Shown here: piece after piece, positions 44,407-52,140 of the stretch
How positions within the stretch are numbered: position 1 is the first letter of the stretch
Layout of the letters: each line of letters starts with the position of its first letter
Origin: [Flexibacter] sp. ATCC 35103
GTDB taxonomy: Bacteria > Bacteroidota > Bacteroidia > Flavobacteriales > Flavobacteriaceae
Length of the DNA: 64,000 nt
Assembly (NCBI RefSeq): GCF_001975985.1
Contig: NZ_MTQF01000015.1
Coordinates: 1-64,000 of the forward strand
Direction: 5' to 3'
The notes under the pieces: model-generated
What the model was told of the DNA's origin: nothing
Databases searched by the model: none
Seen by the model: only the letters and a program-made list of their open reading frames with translations
Program-made: the position numbers and the translations under genes

Positions 44407-46569
44407 TTAATAATCGAATTTCGCAGCTTCAATCAGGCGAATAAATTCAGCTTTGTAGCCTTCAACATCATTTGAAAGTCCTTGTCTGGCCAATTTTAAA
44501 ATATCCTCAGAAGATTTGTTCGAAATTAGTTTTGAATCTCTTAATTTTAATCCAAACCAGGCTACAGCAGTGCTAAATTTAAAATCATCAGAAGCTTTTT
44601 CTATAACAACAGCTTTATTTTCGATTACCTGTACCATTTCGATACTTTTATCTCCATCCGGTTTTTTATAGCGGAATTTTATAGTGGCAAGTTCATCATT
44701 ATAGTTATTACTGCTTTCTTTTACTTTTGTATATTTTAAATCATCCGGTTGTTCGTTTAAATAATTGCTTTTAACTCCTGCAGGAATAATTTCATACAAA
44801 GCTGTAACGGTATGATTACTTCCTAATTCGCCGGCATCTATTGCATCATTTTTAAAATCTTCAGGACGTAGTTTTCTGTTTTCATATCCTATTAATCGAT
44901 ATGCCTGAATTTGTTTAGGATTAAATTCGATCTGGATTTTTACATCTTTGGCAATTGCAAACATAGAACCTTTAAACTCTTTTCCTAAAAAACGGTTTGC
45001 TTCCTGAATATTATCTATGTAAGCATAATTTCCGTTTCCTTTATCAGCTAATGTTTCCATTTTACTGTCTTTGTAATTTCCCATTCCATATCCTAAACAA
45101 GTCAGGAAAACTCCCGTTTTTCTTTTCTCTTCAATTAGTTTTTCCATATCAGAGTTTGAAGTACTTCCTACATTAAAATCTCCATCAGTAGCCAGAATTA
45201 CTCTGTTATTTCCGTTTTTGATAAAATTTTCAGTAGCAATTTTATAAGCCAGTTCAATTCCTGCTCCTCCGGCTGTACTTCCTCCGGCATTTAATTTTTC
45301 AAGAGCATCAGTAATTGTTTTTTTCTCATCTCCAGCCGTTGGAGAAAGAACCAAACCTGCAGCACCGGCATATACTACAATCGCTACTTTGTCTTTTTGT
45401 CTCAACTCATTTACCAAAATTCTCAAGGATTGTTTCAGTAATGGCAATTTATTAATGTCACTCATTGAACCTGAAACATCAATTAAAAATACCAGATTTG
45501 AAGCAGGTAAATTCTCTGTTGGAATGTTTTTGCCCTGTAAACCAATTTTAAGGACTTTGTTTTTAGAATTCCACGGTGAATCACTTAGTTCTGTATTGAT
45601 AGAAAACGGATCTGAATTTTTAGGCTGCGGATAATTATATTTAAAAAAGTTTACCATTTCTTCTACGCGAACAGCATCTTTAGGAACCGCTTGTCCGTTA
45701 TTTATAAAACGTCTCACATTTGTATAAGAAGCATTATCTACATCTATAGAAAATGTAGAAAGAGGTGCTGTTTTAGGGCTTTCGAAAGCATTTTCTACAA
45801 AAGTGTTATAATCTTCCTGACTTGGTTCTACAGGCTGAACATTATTGGCAATTTTCAGTTTTTCATTAAGTTCATTCTCTGTAAGATTTTTATAAATCCC
45901 ATTTTTTGTATCAATAATTACCACTCCGTTTGAGGCTCTGCTTCCGTAAATAGAAGTTGCATCAATATCTTTTAAAACTTTTACGTCCTGAACATCATTT
46001 GGATTAATTTTAGCGAATTGTTTTGCCTTCACCGGAATTCCGTCAACAATATATAAAGGTTCATTTTTAGAAGAAATAGATTGAGTACCTCTAATTATCA
46101 TATTTTGACTTGGAGCAGCCTGCACATAGTTTGAAGAAACCGGTAAACTGACCATTTTGCCTTTCGGTTCCCTGGCTGGTTTCGATGTTCTTCTTTTTTC
46201 TACAGGTCGATAATAGCTATTGTGTTCCTGTTCTGATGTTCCGTAACCTACCACGACAACTTCTTGCAATTGATTGCTGTTTTCCTGCAATATTACATTG
46301 ATTATATTGGATTGTTTGACTGTAACATTTTGAGTATTCATACCAATGTAGCTGAAAATCAAAACATCTCCGGTTTGTGCCTGAATAGAATACTTTCCGT
46401 CAAAATCTGTTTGTGTTGCTTTTTTTGATTTTTGAACCATAATGGTAACACCCGGAAGAGCCAGATTTGACTTGTCTGTAACTGTTCCGGTAATTGTTTT
46501 TTCCTGTGCCATTGATACGAAACATATAAGCATAGAAAGGGCTAATGAAATAAGTCTTACGTTTTTCAT
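44407..46569 (-). CDS. VWA protein with carboxypeptidase-regulatory and TonB-plug-like modules
   Basis: A 720-residue exported protein. Order: signal peptide (1-21); carboxypeptidase-regulatory-like domain (about 24-95); linker with LQEVVVVGYGTSEQ (101-114), the SusC-type motif; TonB-plug-like module (about 150-225: MIIRG, PLYIVDGIPV, VLKDIDATSIYGSRASNGVV); YfbK-type VWF N-terminal region (about 245-345); VWA domain (about 355-530) with intact MIDAS DVSGS (364-368); C-terminal DUF3520-like region. There is no outer-membrane barrel. It is the last gene of an operon with an ECF sigma factor and a membrane protein bearing a similar plug module. Confidence 0.9.
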   Translation of the reverse strand: MKNVRLISLALSMLICFVSMAQEKTITGTVTDKSNLALPGVTIMVQKSKKATQTDFDGKYSIQAQTGDVLIFSYIGMNTQNVTVKQSNIINVILQENSNQLQEVVVVGYGTSEQEHNSYYRPVEKRRTSKPAREPKGKMVSLPVSSNYVQAAPSQNMIIRGTQSISSKNEPLYIVDGIPVKAKQFAKINPNDVQDVKVLKDIDATSIYGSRASNGVVIIDTKNGIYKNLTENELNEKLKIANNVQPVEPSQEDYNTFVENAFESPKTAPLSTFSIDVDNASYTNVRRFINNGQAVPKDAVRVEEMVNFFKYNYPQPKNSDPFSINTELSDSPWNSKNKVLKIGLQGKNIPTENLPASNLVFLIDVSGSMSDINKLPLLKQSLRILVNELRQKDKVAIVVYAGAAGLVLSPTAGDEKKTITDALEKLNAGGSTAGGAGIELAYKIATENFIKNGNNRVILATDGDFNVGSTSNSDMEKLIEEKRKTGVFLTCLGYGMGNYKDSKMETLADKGNGNYAYIDNIQEANRFLGKEFKGSMFAIAKDVKIQIEFNPKQIQAYRLIGYENRKLRPEDFKNDAIDAGELGSNHTVTALYEIIPAGVKSNYLNEQPDDLKYTKVKESSNNYNDELATIKFRYKKPDGDKSIEMVQVIENKAVVIEKASDDFKFSTAVAWFGLKLRDSKLISNKSSEDILKLARQGLSNDVEGYKAEFIRLIEAAKFDY

Positions 46570-46604
46570 GATAGTAATTTTTAAATTAAGATTTTGTTTT
46601 TTAG

Positions 46605-47573
46605 CTAGTTTTTAGCAGCTGGTTTCCCGGTTTTAGTAGTAATTATTACAACTCCCTTTTTACCTTTTTCACCATATTTTGATGTGGCTTCTAAGTCCTG
46701 AAGAACTGTAATGGTTTTAATTTCCTGTTTATTCAATGGTGCATAAGGACTTGTTGGGTTTTTACCAAACAAGTCATTCTCAGAATAATAGATTCCGTCG
46801 ATAATATATAGCGGGGCATCCAGAACTACCAGCGAATCTACATTTTCAGGTTCTAAATTAGAAAGTTCATTTTGCATCATTTTATCTCTTTTCTCGTCGT
46901 TGCTATGAGATATTGCATTTCCGTTCATAACAATTAGTGGCGCACTTTTTTTAACCATTTGATTTGGTCTGTCAGCATAAGCCATTTTAGCCGATTCTCT
47001 CTCTGCAGATCTGGAATATCCTAAACTTTGAACTGCTTTGTCTTTTAAAACAGAATTTTCTTCTTCGTTAGAATCATCAGATTGTATTGGTGCATTGGCA
47101 GCAACGACTGGTGCAACAACTGGTGCAGCATCAGCCTGATTTGATATAGATTCATATGACACAGAACCTTGTACTTCCTGTATTGCTACAGCTTGTTTTT
47201 GCAGGGTTTGTTTTTCCAGGATCTTAACGGCTTCGGCTTTTGGTACAAGTGGTGAGTCTGCTGAAACAACTGCATTATCTTTTTCAGTTGCAGATTGCTG
47301 AATTACTTCTTTATTGGTTTCATTAACAACAACTTTTGGATTTTGAATTGTTTTTTGATCTGATTTTATAAACTGCGAACTTAGAGATATTAATAATAAA
47401 AGAGAAGCTGCGATGGCAATTTTCTTCCATAACGAAATTGTTTTTTTATCTTCTTTTTTATCCAGTTTATCTTCTACGCGAGACCAGACTTTCTCCATTC
47501 CCGGAAAGCTCTTCGATTCCGCATTATGTGCGGCTTCTTTAAATTTATCGAATATTTTATCTTGATTGTCCAT
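46605..47573 (-). CDS. anti-sigma-position membrane protein with plug-like C-terminus
   Basis: A 322-residue single-pass protein: a cytoplasmic N-terminus (1-48) with helical FDKFKEAAHNAE and KVWSRVEDKL, a transmembrane helix (51-69), a long low-complexity region rich in Val, Ala and Gln, then a plug-like module (about 247-316: PLYIIDGIYYSE, TVLQDLEATSKYGEKGKKGV and VIIT). It starts 2 bases after the sigma factor stop, the usual place for an anti-sigma factor, and the next gene carries the same module. It is not a recognisable FecR protein. Confidence 0.8.
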   Translation of the reverse strand: MDNQDKIFDKFKEAAHNAESKSFPGMEKVWSRVEDKLDKKEDKKTISLWKKIAIAASLLLLISLSSQFIKSDQKTIQNPKVVVNETNKEVIQQSATEKDNAVVSADSPLVPKAEAVKILEKQTLQKQAVAIQEVQGSVSYESISNQADAAPVVAPVVAANAPIQSDDSNEEENSVLKDKAVQSLGYSRSAERESAKMAYADRPNQMVKKSAPLIVMNGNAISHSNDEKRDKMMQNELSNLEPENVDSLVVLDAPLYIIDGIYYSENDLFGKNPTSPYAPLNKQEIKTITVLQDLEATSKYGEKGKKGVVIITTKTGKPAAKN

Positions 47574-47575
47574 GA

Positions 47576-48112
47576 CTATTTTGCTTTTTGGTAATACAAT
47601 TTATTTACTAATTCCTTTAGCTTTGTTTTAGCGGCATTCAATTGTGATTTTGATGTGCCTTCAGAAATGTTAAGCATCGCGGCTATTTCTTTGTGTGCAA
47701 AACCTTCAATAACAAAAAGGTTAAAAACAGTTTTACAGCCGTCTGGAATATGGTTTAGTAAATTGAGTAAATCTTCTTCTTCTAATGAATTAATTTCTTC
47801 TGTAAAAGGTTGTGAAAGCAATTTGACATCATCAAGATACATATTGAAATTGGTATTTTTCCTGATAGTTGCCAAACAATGGTTAACCGTTATTCTTCGT
47901 GCCCACGCCTCAAAAGCTAAAACTTCCTTAAGTTGTTCCAGTTTTGTAAATATGGTATAGAAAGCGTCAGCCACAGCTTCTTCTATTTCTTCTTCCTTTT
48001 TGAGGTATCGTTTGCAAAGGCGATACAATTTTGGAGCCATATGCTCATAAACCTGACGCTGAGCATCGCGGTTCATTTTTTTGCAGTTAGAAATTAGCGT
48101 TTCGTTTATCAC
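47576..48112 (-). CDS. ECF RNA polymerase sigma factor
   Basis: A 178-residue sigma-70 family factor. Region 2 is at about 20-85 (YRLCKRYLKKEEEIEEAVADAFYTIF, then WARRITVNHCL) and region 4 at about 115-175 (HIPDGCKTVFNLFVIEGFAHKEIAAMLNISEGTSKSQLNAAK). It appears to start at GTG (48112); the ATG at 48076 would trim the first helix of region 2. It heads the operon with the plug-bearing membrane protein and the VWA protein. Confidence 0.92.
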   Translation of the reverse strand: MINETLISNCKKMNRDAQRQVYEHMAPKLYRLCKRYLKKEEEIEEAVADAFYTIFTKLEQLKEVLAFEAWARRITVNHCLATIRKNTNFNMYLDDVKLLSQPFTEEINSLEEEDLLNLLNHIPDGCKTVFNLFVIEGFAHKEIAAMLNISEGTSKSQLNAAKTKLKELVNKLYYQKAK

Positions 48113-48187
48113 AATTGTTGTCTTTATACTAAAGAGAGATGAAAAGATAAAAAGGTTGGGACGGTTATTAAAAAAAGTTTTTTTTTA

Positions 48188-48218
48188 AAGGTTCAAAGCG
48201 GCAAAGGTTCAGAGGTTT
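48188..48218. repeat. GGTTCAAAG-word fragment
   Basis: AAGGTTCAAAGCGGCAAAGG, then TTCAGAGG, shares words with the hairpin repeat at 34767-34953. Confidence 0.5.
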
Positions 48219-48221
48219 TCT

Positions 48222-48308
48222 GTAGAGACGCACAGCAGTGCGTCTTGGTCTGGTGTGTATTTATGGCGGATATTCTTTGCGGGAGACGCACTGCTGTGCG
48301 TCTCTACG
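48222..48308. repeat. GACGCACAGCAGTGCGTC inverted pair
   Basis: GTAGAGACGCACAGCAGTGC at 48222 is mirrored by GCACTGCTGTGCGTCTCTAC ending at 48306. Each arm is itself a palindrome. A third, solitary copy lies at 60387-60408. Confidence 0.85.
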
Positions 48309-48318
48309 CTATTTGGGA

Positions 48319-48406
48319 GTCATTGTGAGGAACGAAGTAATCTCATCCAGTATTTTTTTGACTAGCAAATTTGCTTTTTTAGTGATTGCTTCGTTCCTCG
48401 TAATGA
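48319..48406. repeat. GTCATTGTGAGGAACGAAG inverted pair
   Basis: GTCATTGTGAGGAACGAAGT (left) and GCTTCGTTCCTCGTAATGAC (right) form a hairpin with about 40 bases between. Same family as 42079-42165, here inverted. Confidence 0.85.
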
Positions 48407-48426
48407 CATAAAACGTGTTTAAAACG

Positions 48427-49263
48427 TTATTTAACCGGCAAACTCAATTTAAAAATCTTAGTTTCAAGTAACTCCGTATCATTATCTTCACAAAGCAAAA
48501 ACTCGATTTTATTGTTCTCTTTTTTATAGAAAGTTAAACCTTCGAACTTATTAGTTGAGGTTATTTTTTGCGTAAAATCTATTTTCATGGTTTTAAGATC
48601 GATTCGGCCAATAAAACTTCCTAAGATTTCCCCGTCGTCATAAGTTGATTTGGTATCTTCTGCAGTTGAGAGGAAATAGATTTTGTCTTCGACCAAAACA
48701 GCATCGGTAAAACTGGAACGAACGCCTTTAATTTTTGGTAATTTATAGTTTGTTGCAACTAAGGCAAATTCTTCGCCCAGACTTTTTGCATGAATGGTAA
48801 AAATGGTGTTTTTATTTGAGATTCCATTTCCGCGATTGAATAGGTACCAGTTTTCTCCATCGAAAATAGCGCCTTCGAGATTAAAATCTTCCGGTTTTAT
48901 TTCGCCAAAACTTTGCATTAAACCATATAAATCGACCAGATTGTTTTTTTGTAAAATCGTTTTATTCTTAAGATCAAACTCAATCATTTTGTTTCGGTTT
49001 TCAGTAGAACCGGAACCAAAAACATAAAGTGTATCGTTGTGATTTGTTATGGATTCAAAATCTGGTTTTAGATTTTTAGGGATATTCTGTGACGGATTAT
49101 CAATTAAAGCATGTTGGTTTAATTGTTGATTTTGCATGTTGTATTCGTATAGATATCCGCTGTTGTCGCCAATAATATAAAGAGCATCGTTATTATAAAA
49201 TAATCCTGATGCGGAACCAATGCCTATGATTTGAAATAATACTTCTAATGTGAATTTTTCCAT
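48427..49263 (-). CDS. hypothetical beta-propeller-like protein
   Basis: A 278-residue protein with repeated strand patterns such as ASGLFYNNDALYIIGDNSGYLYEY, FESITNHNDTLYVFGSGS, and NLEGAIFDGENWYLFNRG, suggesting a six-bladed propeller related to phytase/SdiA-regulated-type folds. There is no signal peptide at the chosen ATG. Function unknown. Confidence 0.7.
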   Translation of the reverse strand: MEKFTLEVLFQIIGIGSASGLFYNNDALYIIGDNSGYLYEYNMQNQQLNQHALIDNPSQNIPKNLKPDFESITNHNDTLYVFGSGSTENRNKMIEFDLKNKTILQKNNLVDLYGLMQSFGEIKPEDFNLEGAIFDGENWYLFNRGNGISNKNTIFTIHAKSLGEEFALVATNYKLPKIKGVRSSFTDAVLVEDKIYFLSTAEDTKSTYDDGEILGSFIGRIDLKTMKIDFTQKITSTNKFEGLTFYKKENNKIEFLLCEDNDTELLETKIFKLSLPVK

Positions 49264-49329
49264 GAATGTTGTTTTGAATACTAAAACCCAGCCTTGATGG
49301 CAATGAAAAAGTATTATAATGAATAGCAG

Positions 49330-49347
49330 TTCCGATAGTTATCGGAA
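49330..49347. repeat. TTCCGATAGTTATCGGAA mini-palindrome
   Basis: An 18-bp palindrome with a central mismatch, 43 bases before the PPK2 gene; related to the CCCGATAGCTATCGGG words elsewhere. Confidence 0.7.
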
Positions 49348-49390
49348 TTCGTAAAATTAGTATATTTATAGTAATAAAAATGAAAGATAT

Positions 49391-50269
49391 ATGAAATCGA
49401 TAGACCCGAAGGATTTTAAAGTTACAGATAAAATAAAGTTATCAAAGATTCCGACTTTGTTAAAAGTAAAAGCTGACGACGACGAGAAAGAAGAAAAACT
49501 GGATAAAGTACAAGCAAAACTCAGCGATTTACAGGATGTGATGTATGCACATAATAAATATTCGGTTTTAATTTGCCTTCAGGGAATGGATACATCGGGA
49601 AAGGATAGTTTAATCAGGGAAGTTTTTAAAGAATTTAATCCGCGTGGAGTAGTGGTGCACAGTTTTAAAACACCAAATTCGGCTGAATTAGAGCATGACT
49701 ATTTGTGGAGACATTATATCGCGTTGCCGGAAAAAGGAAAGTTTGCAATTTTTAATCGTACACATTACGAGAATGTTTTGGTAACGCGTGTACATCCTGA
49801 ATTTATTTTGGCAGAGAATTTACCGGGAATTAATTCTGTTGAAGATATTAAGCCAAAATTCTGGAAAAAGAGAATCGAGCAAATTAATAATTTTGAAAGT
49901 CATATTGCAGAAAACGGAACAATTGTCATGAAGTTTTATCTGCATTTGAGTAAAGAAGAACAACGCCAACGTTTGTTACGCCGACTCGAAGAAGGAAAAC
50001 ACAATTGGAAATTTTCGCCCGGAGATTTAAAAGAACGCGAATATTGGGATGAATATCAGGAATATTATGAAGAGGCAATAAACAAGACTTCTACAGAACA
50101 TGCACCATGGTATATTGTTCCTGCTGATGATAAAGAAATGGCACGTTATATTGTCGCCAAAATTATTTGGGAAGAGATGAAACAATACACAGATATTAAA
50201 GAGCCGGAACTAGACGATAAAATAAAAGCCAATTTTGAAGATTATAAGAAAACCTTAGAAAAGAATTAA
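49391..50269 (+). CDS. polyphosphate kinase 2 family protein
   Basis: A 292-residue PPK2 enzyme that uses polyphosphate to phosphorylate nucleotides. Walker A is GMDTSGKDSL (about 64-73), Walker B is FAIFNRTHYE, and the lid is the RQRLLRRLEE region. DYLWRHYIALPEKG is a family block. Which nucleotide (ADP, AMP) cannot be told from sequence. Confidence 0.92.
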   Translation: MKSIDPKDFKVTDKIKLSKIPTLLKVKADDDEKEEKLDKVQAKLSDLQDVMYAHNKYSVLICLQGMDTSGKDSLIREVFKEFNPRGVVVHSFKTPNSAELEHDYLWRHYIALPEKGKFAIFNRTHYENVLVTRVHPEFILAENLPGINSVEDIKPKFWKKRIEQINNFESHIAENGTIVMKFYLHLSKEEQRQRLLRRLEEGKHNWKFSPGDLKEREYWDEYQEYYEEAINKTSTEHAPWYIVPADDKEMARYIVAKIIWEEMKQYTDIKEPELDDKIKANFEDYKKTLEKN

Positions 50270-50582
50270 ACAGGATATCATAGATTTTCTCTAAAAACAC
50301 AAAAAACAATTTTTACTACATAAAGTTTTGTAAGGAGTTTTATCTGTACTTCGAAATTTAAAAATCGATTAAAAAAAGAGTCTTAGAAATAAGGCTCATT
50401 TTTTTGCTTTTATGTTACTGTAAGTTTATGAGTATTTTGTATTACTAATTTAATGTTAATTTTTAGAGATAAATAATTCAATTGTGGTAAAAGTCTTGTT
50501 TTTTTATTAATATCAAAGACATTTTAACTTAAAGAGTAGGTATTTACTTTGTAAAAAAAAATAGAAACCAATTTTTAGCTAA
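50270..50582. other. 313-bp intergenic region
   Basis: It holds the PPK2 terminator (50371-50406). The rest is AT-rich; the sequence TACTTTG near 50555 is one base short of the -7 consensus. Confidence 0.5.
50371..50406 (+). terminator. terminator of the PPK2 gene
   Basis: GAGTCTTA pairs with TAAGGCTC (one G-U) around GAAA, with A's before and T's after. Confidence 0.7.
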
Positions 50583-52046
50583 ATGAAACGAATTATTTTA
50601 CCTCTATTTATTTTAGGTTCGTTACTTACATCCTGTAATAACGATTCTAAAGACGAAACTGAACCAACAAGCGTTGTGTTAAAAGATCAATCTGTAACGC
50701 CAAGTTTATTGAAGGCACAAGCAGGTTTTGAAAATTTAAAAATTTATTCTCTTTTTAGTTCAGATGATGTTTTTCCGGACAGTCCTAAATTTATTTTTGG
50801 AGGTTCAGCTGATGGTTCAGGTTTATTGAAAAACAGTGACGGAACTTTTACTTTTTTAGTAAATAACGAAGACAATTTTGCGGTTTCGAGAATTACACTA
50901 GACAAAACTTTTAAACCTACTAAAGGAGAATATTTGTTGAACTCTAACGGTGGAACCTGGAGATTGTGTGGTGCAACTATGGCTACACAAGAAGAACATG
51001 GTTTTGGACCGGTTTATTTAACGTGTGGAGAATCCGGAGAAGAATCGCGTACGCATGCATTAGATCCTTACGGAAGCGCAGGAACTGCTTCTGTATCTAA
51101 AGAATTGGCAGGTTTTGGTCGTTTAAGCGCTGAGAATGCTTTGCCACTTCGTACTTCAGCTTACAAAGGAAAAACAGTTGTTGTTATTGGTGATGATGAT
51201 TCCGGAACTTACGGTGGTCAGGTTTTTATGTATGTATCAAATACAGTGGGTGATTTAACCGGAGGATCTTTGTATATGCTAAAAAGAAACGATGATAACC
51301 AAAGAGAAAAAGATATGGAAGTTAGTAAAACGTATCCTGTTTCTTTTGTAAAAATTGATAATCATACAACACTTACTGGAGCTCAAATTAATGCAGCTGT
51401 AAATACTTTGAAAGCGATTAAATTTGGTCGTGTAGAAGATTTAGATTACCGTAAAGGTGGTGATAAAGCAGATCGCGAATTGTATTTTAATGTAACGGGA
51501 CAAGATATTACGACAACTAATGCCGATGGTTCAAGAACTAAATACGGTAGAGTTTACAGATTAAATCTTGATGCGGCTGACCCATTAAAAGGAACTCTTG
51601 AAGTTATTCTTGATGGTGATAATCGTTCAGGAATTGCAGGTAAATTTCAGAATCCGGATAATATTTGTGTAACTAAAAACTATGTTTATGTTCAGGAAGA
51701 TGCTAACGGATATGGAGATGAAACTCACGATGCTTACATCTATCAATACAATATTGCTACAAAAGATTTGAAAGTTGTAGTAGAATTAGATCACCGTCGT
51801 ACTCAACCTGATGCTGCGAAATATAATGTAGCTACAAAAGATCTTGATCCAAACAAAAAAGGAGTTTGGGAATATGGTGCCTTAATTGATGTTTCTGATC
51901 AATTGGGTATTCCAGATACTTTTATGCTAAGTATACAACCGCATTCCTGGACAGCTGAAAAATACAAAGCCGTTGACGGAGGAACAAAACGTCCTGTAGA
52001 AAATCAGGCAAGTCAAATCGTAGTCATTAAAGGCTTAGCGAGATAA
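50583..52046 (+). CDS. PhoX-like (DUF839) lipoprotein
   Basis: A 487-residue predicted lipoprotein (lipobox LLTSC, C18). Visible PhoX-type blocks: GRVEDLDYR (about 279-287), ELYFNVTGQD, FQNPDNICVTKNYVYVQED (about 358-376) and EYGALIDVS. PhoX enzymes are calcium/iron phosphatases; whether this distant member keeps activity is unknown. It precedes a di-haem peroxidase by 94 bp, so the two may work together in the envelope. Confidence 0.75.
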   Translation: MKRIILPLFILGSLLTSCNNDSKDETEPTSVVLKDQSVTPSLLKAQAGFENLKIYSLFSSDDVFPDSPKFIFGGSADGSGLLKNSDGTFTFLVNNEDNFAVSRITLDKTFKPTKGEYLLNSNGGTWRLCGATMATQEEHGFGPVYLTCGESGEESRTHALDPYGSAGTASVSKELAGFGRLSAENALPLRTSAYKGKTVVVIGDDDSGTYGGQVFMYVSNTVGDLTGGSLYMLKRNDDNQREKDMEVSKTYPVSFVKIDNHTTLTGAQINAAVNTLKAIKFGRVEDLDYRKGGDKADRELYFNVTGQDITTTNADGSRTKYGRVYRLNLDAADPLKGTLEVILDGDNRSGIAGKFQNPDNICVTKNYVYVQEDANGYGDETHDAYIYQYNIATKDLKVVVELDHRRTQPDAAKYNVATKDLDPNKKGVWEYGALIDVSDQLGIPDTFMLSIQPHSWTAEKYKAVDGGTKRPVENQASQIVVIKGLAR

Positions 52047-52140
52047 ATTTTTAAGTCATTACAAAACAGTTCTCCACTATTTCTTTTGAGGTAGTGGTTT
52101 CTGTTTTTCTGAATATTCTTCTTTTAATTGTTATGAGATC

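Noticed and set aside
48188..48406. Remnant of an insertion sequence in the repeat-rich gap
   Set aside because: There is no transposase fragment; the sequence is fully explained by two known palindromic repeat families.
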